Shown here: in pieces, positions 1 through 7,699 of the stretch
Position numbering within the stretch: the stretch's first letter is position 1
Layout of the letters: each line of letters begins with the position of its first letter
Assembly: GCA_903934745.1 (NCBI GenBank)
Contig: CAIZOZ010000507.1
Location: 1-26,817, forward strand
Length of the DNA: 26,817 bases
Source of the DNA: an uncultured cyanobacterium
Lineage (GTDB): Bacteria; Cyanobacteriota; Cyanobacteriia; PCC-6307; Cyanobiaceae
Direction of reading: 5' to 3'
Translations under genes and position numbers: made by a program
The notes under the pieces: generated by a model
What the model saw: the letters and a program-made list of their open reading frames with translations, nothing else
What the model was told of the DNA's origin: nothing
Database searches by the model: none

Positions 1-22
1 CAAGCTTCAGAAAAGGAGGTGA

Positions 23-688
23 TCAGGCTGCTTTATCGCTGCTGCCTTGTTTGTCGCCACTGCCTTTATCGCTACTGCCTTGATCGCTATTGCCTTGATC
101 GTTGTTGTTGCTACGGCCGATGCCGCGGCCTGAAGCGCTGTCTGGCGGCTCCATCACGCCACTGCGCCGATTCAGGGTTTTGAGACGCTTGCGGGCCGTT
201 TTGTTGTCGGGCTCCAGCTTCAGCGCTTGTTCATAGATAGACCGCGCATCCTCGGGCTTGAGTTGCTTCTCGAGGGCGAAGGCAAGATTGTTGAGAGCCA
301 CCGGATACTCGGGCTTGGCCCGCAGGGCGGCTCGGTAATGGCGGATCGCCACTGGATATTTGCTCTGGGCCGCCAGGGTGAAGCCGAGGGCGTTTTCCAT
401 CAGCGCCCTGGCTTCGTCAGGGACGGGATCACGCTCGGCGGCCTTGAGAGCCTGCTTGAGGGTATCGGTGGCCTCGGCATAGAGCCGCTTGCGCAGCTGC
501 ACCGAGGCCAGTTCGTAGAGGGTGCCGGGATCCTTAGGCAGATCACTGCTGTTCCCCCCGCCTCCCAGCTTTGCCAATGCCGTTTCGTCGCGACGGACCC
601 GCAGGATCTGGCGGGCCACCACAAACGCGGCGCCGCCCAGCAGGACGATCAGGCCGATTAAATAGGCCTGAGGCAGCAAGTCGTTCAT
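23..688 (-). CDS. Membrane-anchored TPR protein, Ycf37-like
   Basis: A 221-residue protein with one N-terminal membrane segment (about residues 8-27), then a helical domain with two to three tetratricopeptide units (about residues 55-170; the clearest are around ALGFTLAAQSKYPVAIRHY and ALNNLAFALEKQLKPEDA). This layout matches the cyanobacterial Ycf37 family, which helps photosystem I assembly or stability; that role is family knowledge and the assignment is by architecture only. The last 30 or so residues are a repetitive Ser/Asp/Gly/Gln/Lys tail encoded by degenerate 15-bp repeats, which is not part of the TPR fold. The ATG at 688 is 22 bases after the rplT stop, so the gene probably shares the rpmI-rplT transcript. 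A generic TPR membrane protein is the alternative. Confidence 0.75.
   Translation of the reverse strand: MNDLLPQAYLIGLIVLLGGAAFVVARQILRVRRDETALAKLGGGGNSSDLPKDPGTLYELASVQLRKRLYAEATDTLKQALKAAERDPVPDEARALMENALGFTLAAQSKYPVAIRHYRAALRAKPEYPVALNNLAFALEKQLKPEDARSIYEQALKLEPDNKTARKRLKTLNRRSGVMEPPDSASGRGIGRSNNNDQGNSDQGSSDKGSGDKQGSSDKAA
28..104. repeat. Degenerate tandem repeat, about 15-bp period
   Basis: The 3' end of the TPR gene is built of about five units close to ctgcctttatcgcta (for example 60-74, 75-89 and 90-104, with less regular units at 28-59). It encodes a tail of S/D/K/G/Q steps. The 15-bp period keeps the reading frame, so unit number can vary without breaking the gene. Confidence 0.7.
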
Positions 689-710
689 TGGGGCCAGGGG
701 GACCGATCAG

Positions 711-1055
711 TTAGCCGGCGGCGTTGACCACGGTGGTGAAGCTGGCGGGATCTGCCAGGGCCAGCTGGGCGAGCATCTTGCGGTTCAGGCGCACGTCGGC
801 TCGCTTGAGGCCACCGATCAGGCGGCTGTAGCTCACACCATTCATGCGGGCCGCAGCATTGATCCGGGCGATCCACAGGCGGCGGAAGTCGCGCTTGCGC
901 CGGCGACGGTCGCGGTAGGCGTTGCAGAGGGCCTTCATCACCCGCTGATTGGCCGTACGGAAGAGGCTGCCGCTGCTACCGCGGAAGCCCCGGGCCAGAC
1001 GCAGAATTTTGTTACGGCGTTTGCGGGCGACGTTGCCCCTCTTGACGCGAGTCAT
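711..1055 (-). CDS. rplT: 50S ribosomal protein L20
   Basis: A 114-residue basic protein starting MTRVKRGNVARKRRNKIL, followed by LARGFRGSSGSLFRTANQ and RDRRRRKRDFRRLWIARIN, the classic L20 signature. L20 binds 23S rRNA early in assembly of the large subunit. The length is normal for the family. It lies 75 bases downstream of rpmI on the same strand, the usual rpmI-rplT pair; infC, often first in this operon, is not next to it here. In several bacteria L20 represses its own operon, but I see no leader structure in this window that proves that. Confidence 0.98.
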   Translation of the reverse strand: MTRVKRGNVARKRRNKILRLARGFRGSSGSLFRTANQRVMKALCNAYRDRRRRKRDFRRLWIARINAAARMNGVSYSRLIGGLKRADVRLNRKMLAQLALADPASFTTVVNAAG

Positions 1056-1130
1056 GGCTGGAACTCAGGAATTTCAGGTAATCGGAGTGGGGGCGCAGAA
1101 AACTTCCGTCCCGGCCTCGAGCCCAAGGGC

Positions 1131-1328
1131 TCAGGCGTAGGGAAGCATCAGCGAGACGTTGTCGTGATCGCGATCATCGACCACCGCCATCGTGCCCAGG
1201 TAGCGCTTGCGCTTAGGGCTCTTGTGATCGAGGAGGTGGTTGTGGAAGGCACGCCGGCGCATGAACTTGCCGCTGCCGGTGATCTTGAACCGCTTGGCGG
1301 CCGCTTTGCGGGTCTTGAGCTTCGGCAT
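1131..1328 (-). CDS. rpmI: 50S ribosomal protein L35
   Basis: A 65-residue basic protein, MPKLKTRKAAAKRFKITG followed by MRRRAFHNHLLDHKSPKRKR, which is L35 of the large ribosomal subunit. The reading frame stays open for eight more codons upstream, but the family always begins at MPKLKT, so the ATG at 1328 is chosen. It is the first gene of a minus-strand unit rpmI-rplT-TPR. The 107 bases between it and the divergent SpoIID-family gene must hold its promoter. Confidence 0.97.
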   Translation of the reverse strand: MPKLKTRKAAAKRFKITGSGKFMRRRAFHNHLLDHKSPKRKRYLGTMAVVDDRDHDNVSLMLPYA

Positions 1329-1435
1329 CTCGGTCAGCGCAGGCACAAACAAGCAGAGTACGACGCGGAGGATCCTTCTTCCAACCCCCCTGCCGCGCTC
1401 CGTCCTGTTGCGCTCCGTCGCCCGCTTCCCTTTCG

Positions 1436-3088
1436 ATGCCCGCTTCCCTGCCCCTCATTTCCGCCGGTCGGCTGCTCCAGGCCGCTTGTCACAGCCTGGT
1501 GGCTGGGTTGGTGCTGGCGGGAGGTTGCCGGGCTTCCTCGCTGCCCCCCGCCAGCCCGGGTCCGGCGGCACTCCCTGATCCCCCCGCCCTTCCCGCGCCG
1601 CCGCTGGTCGTGGACTCTCCCGCCCCCCATGGCCCGCTGCATTGGCCGGTGCCCCCTCCCGCGGCGCTGCAGCCTGCTGATCCGGTGCTCTGGGTGGCCC
1701 TGGCCGCTCGCCTTGGTCCTGGCGGCAGCAGTGATGCCGCTGCCGCTCCACCGCTGCGGTTGCAGTCGGCGGGCGGGGCGCTCACCTTGATCGATGCCCA
1801 GGGTCAGCGTTTCATGGCCCCCCAGCTGCTGCTGCACTGGCGGCGGCGCTCCCTGGCGGCCCCGCTGACGATCCAGAGGCGGGTGCTGGGGCCCTTTCCC
1901 AGCTACGAAAGCGCTAAACAGGTGGCCCGTGGCTGGCGAGCCCAGGGGGCCGCCGTGGTGATTGCCAAACCCGGCGACTGGGAAGTGTGGGCGCCTCCCG
2001 CTGCCCCCGATCCGAGCGGCCATTCGGTGCGGCTGGTCACCAGTACGGAGACCAGTCAGCTGGTGCTGGAGCTGCGCCGCTCCCAGGGCACCGTTGAGCT
2101 GGCGGCACCGCTGCGGCTCGAGGCGCCCCAGGGTCTGCAGTGGCAGGGAGGTACCTACGCCGGCCCGTTCCGGCTGCAGGCCGATGCCTATGGCACCTGG
2201 AGCCTGGTGGAGCAGGTGCCGCTGGAGCGCTATCTGGAAGGAGTCGTGCCCCATGAGATCGGTGCCGGTGCCCCGCCGGCGGCCCTGGCCGCCCAGGCGG
2301 TGCTGGCCCGCACCTGGGCGGTGCGCAATCGCCACCGCTTTGTGGTCGATGGCTACCACCTCTGCGCCGACACCCAGTGCCAGGTGTACAGCGATCCGCG
2401 CCAGGCCGGTGCCGAAGTGCGGCAGGCGATCGTCTCCAGTCAAGGGCAGGTGCTGGCCGCCGCCGGCCGGCCGATTCATGCCGTGTATCACGCCAGTAAT
2501 GGCGGCGTGGCCGCCGGTTTCGAGGAGGCCTGGCGGGGCGAGGCGGTGCCCTATCTCCAGGCCTTCACTGATGGCCCCGCAGCCTTCGCGGCCCGGTTCC
2601 CTTTGCCCCTGGCGCCGGCGCGTTTGCCGGAGTTGCTGCGCGATGGAGGCCAGGCCTGGGGTGCGGACCATGCCGCCTTCCGCTGGCGCCGCCGGATCAC
2701 GGCTTTCCAGTTGCGGGCGGCCCTGGGGGAGGCAGCGCCCGTGGTGGCGCTGCCGACGCGCTTGAAGGTGCTGGAGCGGGGCGCCAGCGGTCGGGTGCTG
2801 GCACTGGAGATTGGCGGTAGCGGTGGCGGTGGAGGTGGCAGCAGGGTGCTGCGCCTGGATGCCATTCGCCGCACCTTGCGCCAGCTGCCGAGCACCCTGT
2901 TCAGAGTCAGCCCGGCCGGGCCCGGGGTGTGGCTGGTGGAGGGCGCCGGCTTCGGCCATGGCGCCGGTCTGTCCCAGGCTGGGGCGATTGATCAGGCCCG
3001 CCGCGGCTGGAGTCGCGATCAGATCCTGCGGCACTATTACCGAGGCACCGAGCTTGTGCCGCTCCAGGCCCTTGGTGATGCCCTTTAG
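1436..3088 (+). CDS. SpoIID/LytB-domain cell-wall protein
   Basis: A 550-residue protein with a hydrophobic N-terminal segment (about residues 8-30, with a possible lipobox-like LAGGC) and a long Pro/Ala linker, so probably exported. A SPOR-like stretch (around LGPFPSYESAKQVARGW, near residue 160) precedes the SpoIID/LytB domain: LERYLEGVVPHEI with Glu274 at the position of the SpoIID catalytic glutamate, then AAQAVLARTWAVR and the C-terminal GAGFGHGAGLSQ (503-514). SpoIID of Bacillus is a lytic transglycosylase acting on denuded peptidoglycan; cyanobacterial members are not sporulation genes and probably trim or bind the wall. A Gly-rich run (about 460-468) sits within the domain. The next gene, a membrane glycosyltransferase, starts 24 bases after the stop, so the two are likely co-transcribed. 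Confidence 0.9.
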   Translation: MPASLPLISAGRLLQAACHSLVAGLVLAGGCRASSLPPASPGPAALPDPPALPAPPLVVDSPAPHGPLHWPVPPPAALQPADPVLWVALAARLGPGGSSDAAAAPPLRLQSAGGALTLIDAQGQRFMAPQLLLHWRRRSLAAPLTIQRRVLGPFPSYESAKQVARGWRAQGAAVVIAKPGDWEVWAPPAAPDPSGHSVRLVTSTETSQLVLELRRSQGTVELAAPLRLEAPQGLQWQGGTYAGPFRLQADAYGTWSLVEQVPLERYLEGVVPHEIGAGAPPAALAAQAVLARTWAVRNRHRFVVDGYHLCADTQCQVYSDPRQAGAEVRQAIVSSQGQVLAAAGRPIHAVYHASNGGVAAGFEEAWRGEAVPYLQAFTDGPAAFAARFPLPLAPARLPELLRDGGQAWGADHAAFRWRRRITAFQLRAALGEAAPVVALPTRLKVLERGASGRVLALEIGGSGGGGGGSRVLRLDAIRRTLRQLPSTLFRVSPAGPGVWLVEGAGFGHGAGLSQAGAIDQARRGWSRDQILRHYYRGTELVPLQALGDAL

Positions 3089-3112
3089 AGTTTCCCAACT
3101 TCCGGGGATGCC

Positions 3113-4555
3113 ATGACCGGCGGCGCCAGTAGCGGCAGCACCAGTGATGGCCGCCCCGATGGCCGGCGCGGTAAGGCCGCTGTGTTTCTGCTGTGCTGCA
3201 CAGCCGCCGGCATGGCACCCCATGGGTTGCCGCCGCTGCTGCGGCTGGTGCCGGCGTTGATCCTGGCTGTGCTGCTGGGCGGCTACAGCTTTCTTACCGT
3301 GCTGCGCCAGGCCGGGCGTGGGGTTGGGGTCGAGCCGGACAACCAGGCTGGCGGCGGCGATCGGCCCGAACCCCTCGATCTGCCGCTGCTCGATGTGGTG
3401 GTTGCGGCCCGCGATGAGCAGGCGGTGATCACCAGGCTGGTGCAGCGGATCATGGCGCTCCGCTATCCCGCTGAACGCCTGCTGCTCTGGGTGGTCGATG
3501 ACGGCAGTGAAGATCGCACCCCCGAACTGCTGCTCCAGCTCCAGAACCAGTACCCCCAGCTGCGGGTGTTGCGCCGTCTTCGCGACGCCGGTGGGGGCAA
3601 ATCGGGAGCCCTTAACCTGGTGCTACCCCAGCTCCAGGGTCGCTGGTTGCTGGTGCTCGATGCCGATGCCGATCTGCAGATCGATCTGTTGGAGCGCCTG
3701 CTGCCCTGGGCGGAGCGCGGTGGCTGGGCGGCTGTCCAGCTGCGCAAGGCTGTGGCTAATGCCCAGGTGAACTTGCTGACCCAGGCCCAGGCGATGGAGA
3801 TGGCCTTCGACGCCATCATCCAGCTCGGTCGTCTGGCCGGTGGCGGTGTGGTCGAACTGCGCGGCAACGGTCAGTTGCTGCGCCGCGATGCGGTGATCGC
3901 CTGTGGTGGGTTCAATGAGGCCACCGTCACCGATGACCTCGATCTCAGTTTCCGTCTGCTGCTGGAACGGCAACCGATCGCCGTGCTCTGGGATCCCCCG
4001 GTTCAGGAAGAAGCGGTGCTGGGCCTCAGGGCCCTGTGGCGTCAGCGCCAGCGCTGGGCCGAAGGCGGCCTGCAACGGTTCTTCGATTACGGCCCCGGAC
4101 TGCTTTCTGATCGGCTCGGATCGCGTCAGAAGCTCGATCTGCTCGGCTTTTTCCTGCTCCAGTACGTGATGCCGGTGATGGCCGCCGCCGATCTGATCGG
4201 AGCGCTGCTCACCGGCAGCTCACCGACGATGTGGCCGTTCTCGATCGTGGCCCTGGGCTTATCGGCCTTCACGATCGTGATCGGCTGCCGGCGACCCTCC
4301 GAAGGTCCGGCTCTGCCGCTGATGACGCCCCAGGCGGTGGTTCTCGGCATGGTGTACCTGGTGCACTGGTTTGTGGTGATTCCCTGGGTCACCGTGCGCA
4401 TGGCCCTGCTGCCCAAACGGCTGGTCTGGGCCAAGACCCTCCATCTCGGCGGTGAATCCCATGGCGAGGCCGAGTTGGCCACCTTGGAGACGATGGCCGA
4501 TCAGCTCGTCCTTGATGCCGATCCTGACCTGGTGACCGAGGTCGGCCAGGCCTGA
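3113..4555 (+). CDS. Membrane family-2 glycosyltransferase
   Basis: A 480-residue protein of the processive GT2 (cellulose/hyaluronan-synthase-like) type. Visible motifs in order: the nucleotide-sugar site VVVAARDEQ (about 95-103) with VVDDGSEDRTPE (DD at 129-130), the metal-binding LDADADL (DAD at 183-185), the catalytic-base region TDDLDLSF (273-280) and QRQRW (311-315). One membrane helix lies before the catalytic domain (about 43-64) and two to three after it (about 345-445), giving a cytosolic catalytic domain. The sugar and acceptor cannot be read from sequence. It follows the SpoIID-family gene by 24 bases, which suggests a shared role in envelope glycan synthesis. The first 40 residues are poorly constrained, and the ATG at residue 34 is another possible start. 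Confidence 0.9.
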   Translation: MTGGASSGSTSDGRPDGRRGKAAVFLLCCTAAGMAPHGLPPLLRLVPALILAVLLGGYSFLTVLRQAGRGVGVEPDNQAGGGDRPEPLDLPLLDVVVAARDEQAVITRLVQRIMALRYPAERLLLWVVDDGSEDRTPELLLQLQNQYPQLRVLRRLRDAGGGKSGALNLVLPQLQGRWLLVLDADADLQIDLLERLLPWAERGGWAAVQLRKAVANAQVNLLTQAQAMEMAFDAIIQLGRLAGGGVVELRGNGQLLRRDAVIACGGFNEATVTDDLDLSFRLLLERQPIAVLWDPPVQEEAVLGLRALWRQRQRWAEGGLQRFFDYGPGLLSDRLGSRQKLDLLGFFLLQYVMPVMAAADLIGALLTGSSPTMWPFSIVALGLSAFTIVIGCRRPSEGPALPLMTPQAVVLGMVYLVHWFVVIPWVTVRMALLPKRLVWAKTLHLGGESHGEAELATLETMADQLVLDADPDLVTEVGQA

Positions 4556-4567
4556 GGCCAGGCCCGA

Positions 4568-4585
4568 GGGGCAAGCCGTTGCCCC
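4568..4585. terminator. Hairpin between convergent genes
   Basis: GGGGCAA-GCCG-TTGCCCC forms a perfect 7-bp stem with a 4-base loop, and flanking GGCC at both sides could extend it. It lies 12 bases after the glycosyltransferase stop and 21 bases before the end of the convergent dnaX, the place for a bidirectional terminator. There is no T-tract on either strand. Confidence 0.55.
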
Positions 4586-4606
4586 GGCCGTGTGCGTGGC
4601 CCAGGT

Positions 4607-6850
4607 TCAGGCCGCTTCGCTCCGCTCGGTGTTGCTGCTGCTGTCGTTGAGCTCGACCACCTCGCCGTTGAAGAAATCGGCCAGGCGCTTGGCTTTCTCA
4701 TCGATTGGCGCCGGAAAGCCGGCGGCGTGATTCAGGACGCCGGCGGGGGATGGGGCGCTGGTGGCGGGCTGGGCTGGGCCGGGGTGCGGGGCCGCCGGTG
4801 AGGTTGGGCTCGTTGGCAGCGCAGCGTTGCGATCAGCCGGATGGCCGGGGCCGCTGGTTGCGGGGTCGCAGAACGCCGGATCCTGGGCCAGGGCCTGGCT
4901 GGCCAACGGTGGGGGGCCGGTTCGATCCAGCGTGGCTGACGCGGTGGGTGCTGAACCGGTGGGCGCTGATGCAGGGCTGGTGGAAGCCCTGGCCGCGGCG
5001 TCCCCGGTTGTGGCTTGGAGGCCCGCCGCAGCTGTCACGCTCTGTTCGGTGCTGAGCGGATGGGGAGCCAGCGAGGCTGCTGCCGGGGGCGGCGGCCCTG
5101 CGGCGCCAGCGTTGTGAACCGGCGGCTGCGATCTTGCCGCCACGGGTGCTGGTCTGGTGGGCATCGGGGGCGCCAAGGCCGTGGTGCCGGCGCGTGCCTC
5201 ACTGGCCCCTTCCAGCAGCAGCTGGCGCGGGCTGCCCAGGGCTCGGGCCACGGCCCCTTCCAGCAAGCTGATCCGGCTCTGCACCATCGCCATCCAGGTG
5301 CCGGCGACTCGCACCACGGCGCGATGGTCGTCGAGGCGCACGAGCTGGGCCTGCTGGGAGAGCAGCATGCGGGTGGAGGGCAGTTCCAGCCCGGCCAGGA
5401 TCTGTTGCCAGAGCTCCGCCAGGTTGGGGCTGGCTGCCGTCGAGGCTGCCGCCGCCTCTGCGGCTTGGCTGGCAACGGCAGCCTCGGCGGCGGCTGTCGC
5501 CAGCGGGGCAGGGGGGGAGGTGGTTCCTGCGCTCACCGGGCTGCCAGAGCTGCCAGCTTCCACGGCTGCTCCCGGGAGCTCCATTGCGGCCGAGACACGG
5601 ATGGTTTGAGGGCCAGCAGTCGCGGCGATGGCAGCAGCCGTTGCCGATGTAACGGCCAGGCCCGACTCCGGCACTGGGCCAGCTTGGGCCGGTGGGCGGG
5701 CGGGGCGACTTTCGGCGGCTGGGGCGGGGCGAGCGGGGGTGAAACCGGTGGCCAGGGATTCGGCCAGCAGGCCCAGCACCAGCACCTCCAGCCACAGCCT
5801 CGGCTGCACGCTCAGCCGCAACTGCTGTTCGCTGCCCCGCAGTTGGGCTTGCCAGTGCAGCAGTTTCGCCTTGCCGATCCGGCGCGCCACTTCGGGCAGG
5901 CGGGGCCGCAGCTGGGGTGAAACGCTGGTCAGCTCCAGTCGGTCCGGGGCCACGCCGGCCAGCAGCAGATCCCGCAGCAGGCTGGCCAGGCCCTGGAGCA
6001 CCGCGCTCGGCTCCCTGCCGCGCTCCAGCAGGGCTCGGCAGGTTTCAATCACGCCGAGCGGTTCAGCCGCAGCCATCGCTTCAGCCAGCTCCAGCAACTC
6101 CTGTTCGGGTACCGCTCCCAGCAGCTCCCACACGGCGATCGCTTCGATCGGCGCCGGCAACAGACTCAGCTGATCCAGCAGACTCTCGGCATCGCGCAGC
6201 CCTCCCTGGGCCCGTTGAGCCACCACGTTGAGGGCTTCGGCGCTGATGCCGATCTCCTCCTGGTCGGCGATCCAGCGCAGGTGTCCCTCCAGGGCCTCCA
6301 TCGGGATGCGCCGGAAATCAAAGCGCTGGCAGCGGGAAAGGATGGTGGGCAGCACCCGCTGCGGATCGGTGGTGGCGAGCACGAACACCACCCGCGGCGG
6401 CGGTTCCTCCAGGGTCTTGAGCAGGGCGTTGAAGGCGGCGGTCGAGAGCATGTGGCACTCGTCGATCACATACACCTTCCAGCGGGCCTGCACCGGTGCG
6501 AAGCGGGAGCGCTCGATCAGCTCGCGGATGTTGTCGACGCCGGTGTTGGAGGCGGCATCGATCTCGATCACATCGAGGGCATTGCCGGCGGCGATGGAGG
6601 TGCAGAGCTCACAGAGGCCGCAGGGTTCCGGCGTGGGACCATCGGCGCCGATGCAGTTGAGCGAGCGCGCCAGGATGCGGGCGCTGGAGGTTTTGCCGGT
6701 GCCGCGGGGGCCGCTGAACAGGTAGGCCGGAGCGATCCGGCCGGTGCGCAGGGCGTTGGTGAGGGTGGCGGCGATCGCCTCCTGCCCCACCAGCTGATCA
6801 AAGCGCTGCGGCCGGTACTTGTGATGCAGGGGCTGGTAGGCCTGGGCCAT
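4607..6850 (-). CDS. dnaX: DNA polymerase III subunit gamma/tau
   Basis: A 747-residue clamp-loader ATPase that loads the sliding clamp at the replication fork. It shows the Walker A GPRGTGKT (47-54), a zinc module with Cys66, Cys77, Cys80 and Cys83, Walker B VYVIDECH (126-133), sensor 1 FVLATTDPQ and the SRC arginine-finger motif (172-174). The AAA+ and collar domains end near residue 370. The rest is a long Ala/Pro/Ser/Thr-rich tail of more than 300 residues with a short conserved-looking segment (about 495-545) and a charged end (DEKAKRLADFFNGEVVELND). I see no poly-A slippery site like that of E. coli dnaX, so only the full-length tau form is evident. It is last in the tig-clpP-clpX run, 64 bases after the LRAT-like gene. 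Confidence 0.96.
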   Translation of the reverse strand: MAQAYQPLHHKYRPQRFDQLVGQEAIAATLTNALRTGRIAPAYLFSGPRGTGKTSSARILARSLNCIGADGPTPEPCGLCELCTSIAAGNALDVIEIDAASNTGVDNIRELIERSRFAPVQARWKVYVIDECHMLSTAAFNALLKTLEEPPPRVVFVLATTDPQRVLPTILSRCQRFDFRRIPMEALEGHLRWIADQEEIGISAEALNVVAQRAQGGLRDAESLLDQLSLLPAPIEAIAVWELLGAVPEQELLELAEAMAAAEPLGVIETCRALLERGREPSAVLQGLASLLRDLLLAGVAPDRLELTSVSPQLRPRLPEVARRIGKAKLLHWQAQLRGSEQQLRLSVQPRLWLEVLVLGLLAESLATGFTPARPAPAAESRPARPPAQAGPVPESGLAVTSATAAAIAATAGPQTIRVSAAMELPGAAVEAGSSGSPVSAGTTSPPAPLATAAAEAAVASQAAEAAAASTAASPNLAELWQQILAGLELPSTRMLLSQQAQLVRLDDHRAVVRVAGTWMAMVQSRISLLEGAVARALGSPRQLLLEGASEARAGTTALAPPMPTRPAPVAARSQPPVHNAGAAGPPPPAAASLAPHPLSTEQSVTAAAGLQATTGDAAARASTSPASAPTGSAPTASATLDRTGPPPLASQALAQDPAFCDPATSGPGHPADRNAALPTSPTSPAAPHPGPAQPATSAPSPAGVLNHAAGFPAPIDEKAKRLADFFNGEVVELNDSSSNTERSEAA

Positions 6851-6914
6851 CGCGGTCGCCCGTGGGGGACGGAGTGGTGCGGAGCGCCCCGCGCGACGCC
6901 GCGGGCCAATCAGG

Positions 6915-7589
6915 CTACCGGCCCTCTCCCGCGTTCAGCAGTCGCTCCAGTTGGGCCTCCAACTCCTCCACCTGGCTCAGCTGGTCGGCCAACTGCTGGG
7001 CTGCCAGCCGCAGTTGCCGGAAATGGTCCTGGCCCTCTTCGCTGGGCCAGCGCTGTTCGGCCTTGGTCAGCTCCTGTTCCAGCCTCTCCTGCAAGGAGCG
7101 CCGCAGGCCATCGATTTGCTCAAGGCTGCGCAGCGCCAGGGTGCGGCCCTGCTCCAGGTGCTGGGGATCGAGGCTGAGCCCCTGGCGCAACAGCACCCGC
7201 GCCCCGGTGAGCAGGGCTGCCGGCATGAACTGCCCCAGGGCCAGGGCCCCGAGGCTGCCGGTGTGGAGCCAATCTTCGACCTGGCTGCTGCGATGGCGGC
7301 CGGTTTTGCACCAGTGGGCGAAGTGCTCGCAGTTGTTGAACAGCAGGTTGTAGCGCTGCTCCCCCAGGCGGCCCATGGCGCGCCGCAGGGTGACGCCGGT
7401 CGGGGAGCAGTCGGCGGGCGCGTAGGGCACGGCCGTGATCGGCTGGCCGCGGCTGAACTCCAGGCGGGGACTGCGCAGGATCTCGCGACCCTCCAGGTAG
7501 TGGGCCACGGTGCCATCCCCCAGGTCGATGCCGTGGTGCATGAACAGGCCGTGCTGGCGAGGGGCCTGGAGGTGGTCGGCGGCGGCCAA
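6915..7589 (-). CDS. LRAT/NlpC-like cysteine acyltransferase or hydrolase
   Basis: A 224-residue protein with the LRAT (lecithin:retinol acyltransferase) domain of the NlpC/P60 superfamily. MHHGIDLGDGTVAHY aligns with the LRAT histidine motif, putting His18 and His30 twelve residues apart as in the family, and FNNCEHFAHW supplies the catalytic Cys87. The triad therefore looks intact; the family uses it in thioester acyl transfer or amide/ester hydrolysis, but the substrate here is unknown. After about residue 120 come a hydrophobic stretch (around GALALGQFMPAALLTGARVL) and a Gln/Glu/Leu-rich coiled coil to the end. The start is TTG at 7589: an in-frame stop lies six bases upstream and the first ATG would begin at the catalytic motif. 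It sits 110 bases after clpX and 64 before dnaX on the same strand. Confidence 0.8.
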   Translation of the reverse strand: MAAADHLQAPRQHGLFMHHGIDLGDGTVAHYLEGREILRSPRLEFSRGQPITAVPYAPADCSPTGVTLRRAMGRLGEQRYNLLFNNCEHFAHWCKTGRHRSSQVEDWLHTGSLGALALGQFMPAALLTGARVLLRQGLSLDPQHLEQGRTLALRSLEQIDGLRRSLQERLEQELTKAEQRWPSEEGQDHFRQLRLAAQQLADQLSQVEELEAQLERLLNAGEGR

Positions 7590-7699
7590 GGCGGTTCAGG
7601 CAGCGTTGACGCCCGATCAGCTTGGACCCGCTGGCCGCTGGGCTGGCCCCGCAGGCAGGGGGGATTGCCCGACCCGAAGCTCGGCGGCTGGAGCTGACG

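Noticed and set aside
1334..3223. 629-codon open frame on the minus strand opposite the SpoIID-family gene
   Set aside because: It is the GC-rich shadow of a gene with clear domains; the product is Gln/Gly/His/Arg-rich and shows no motif.
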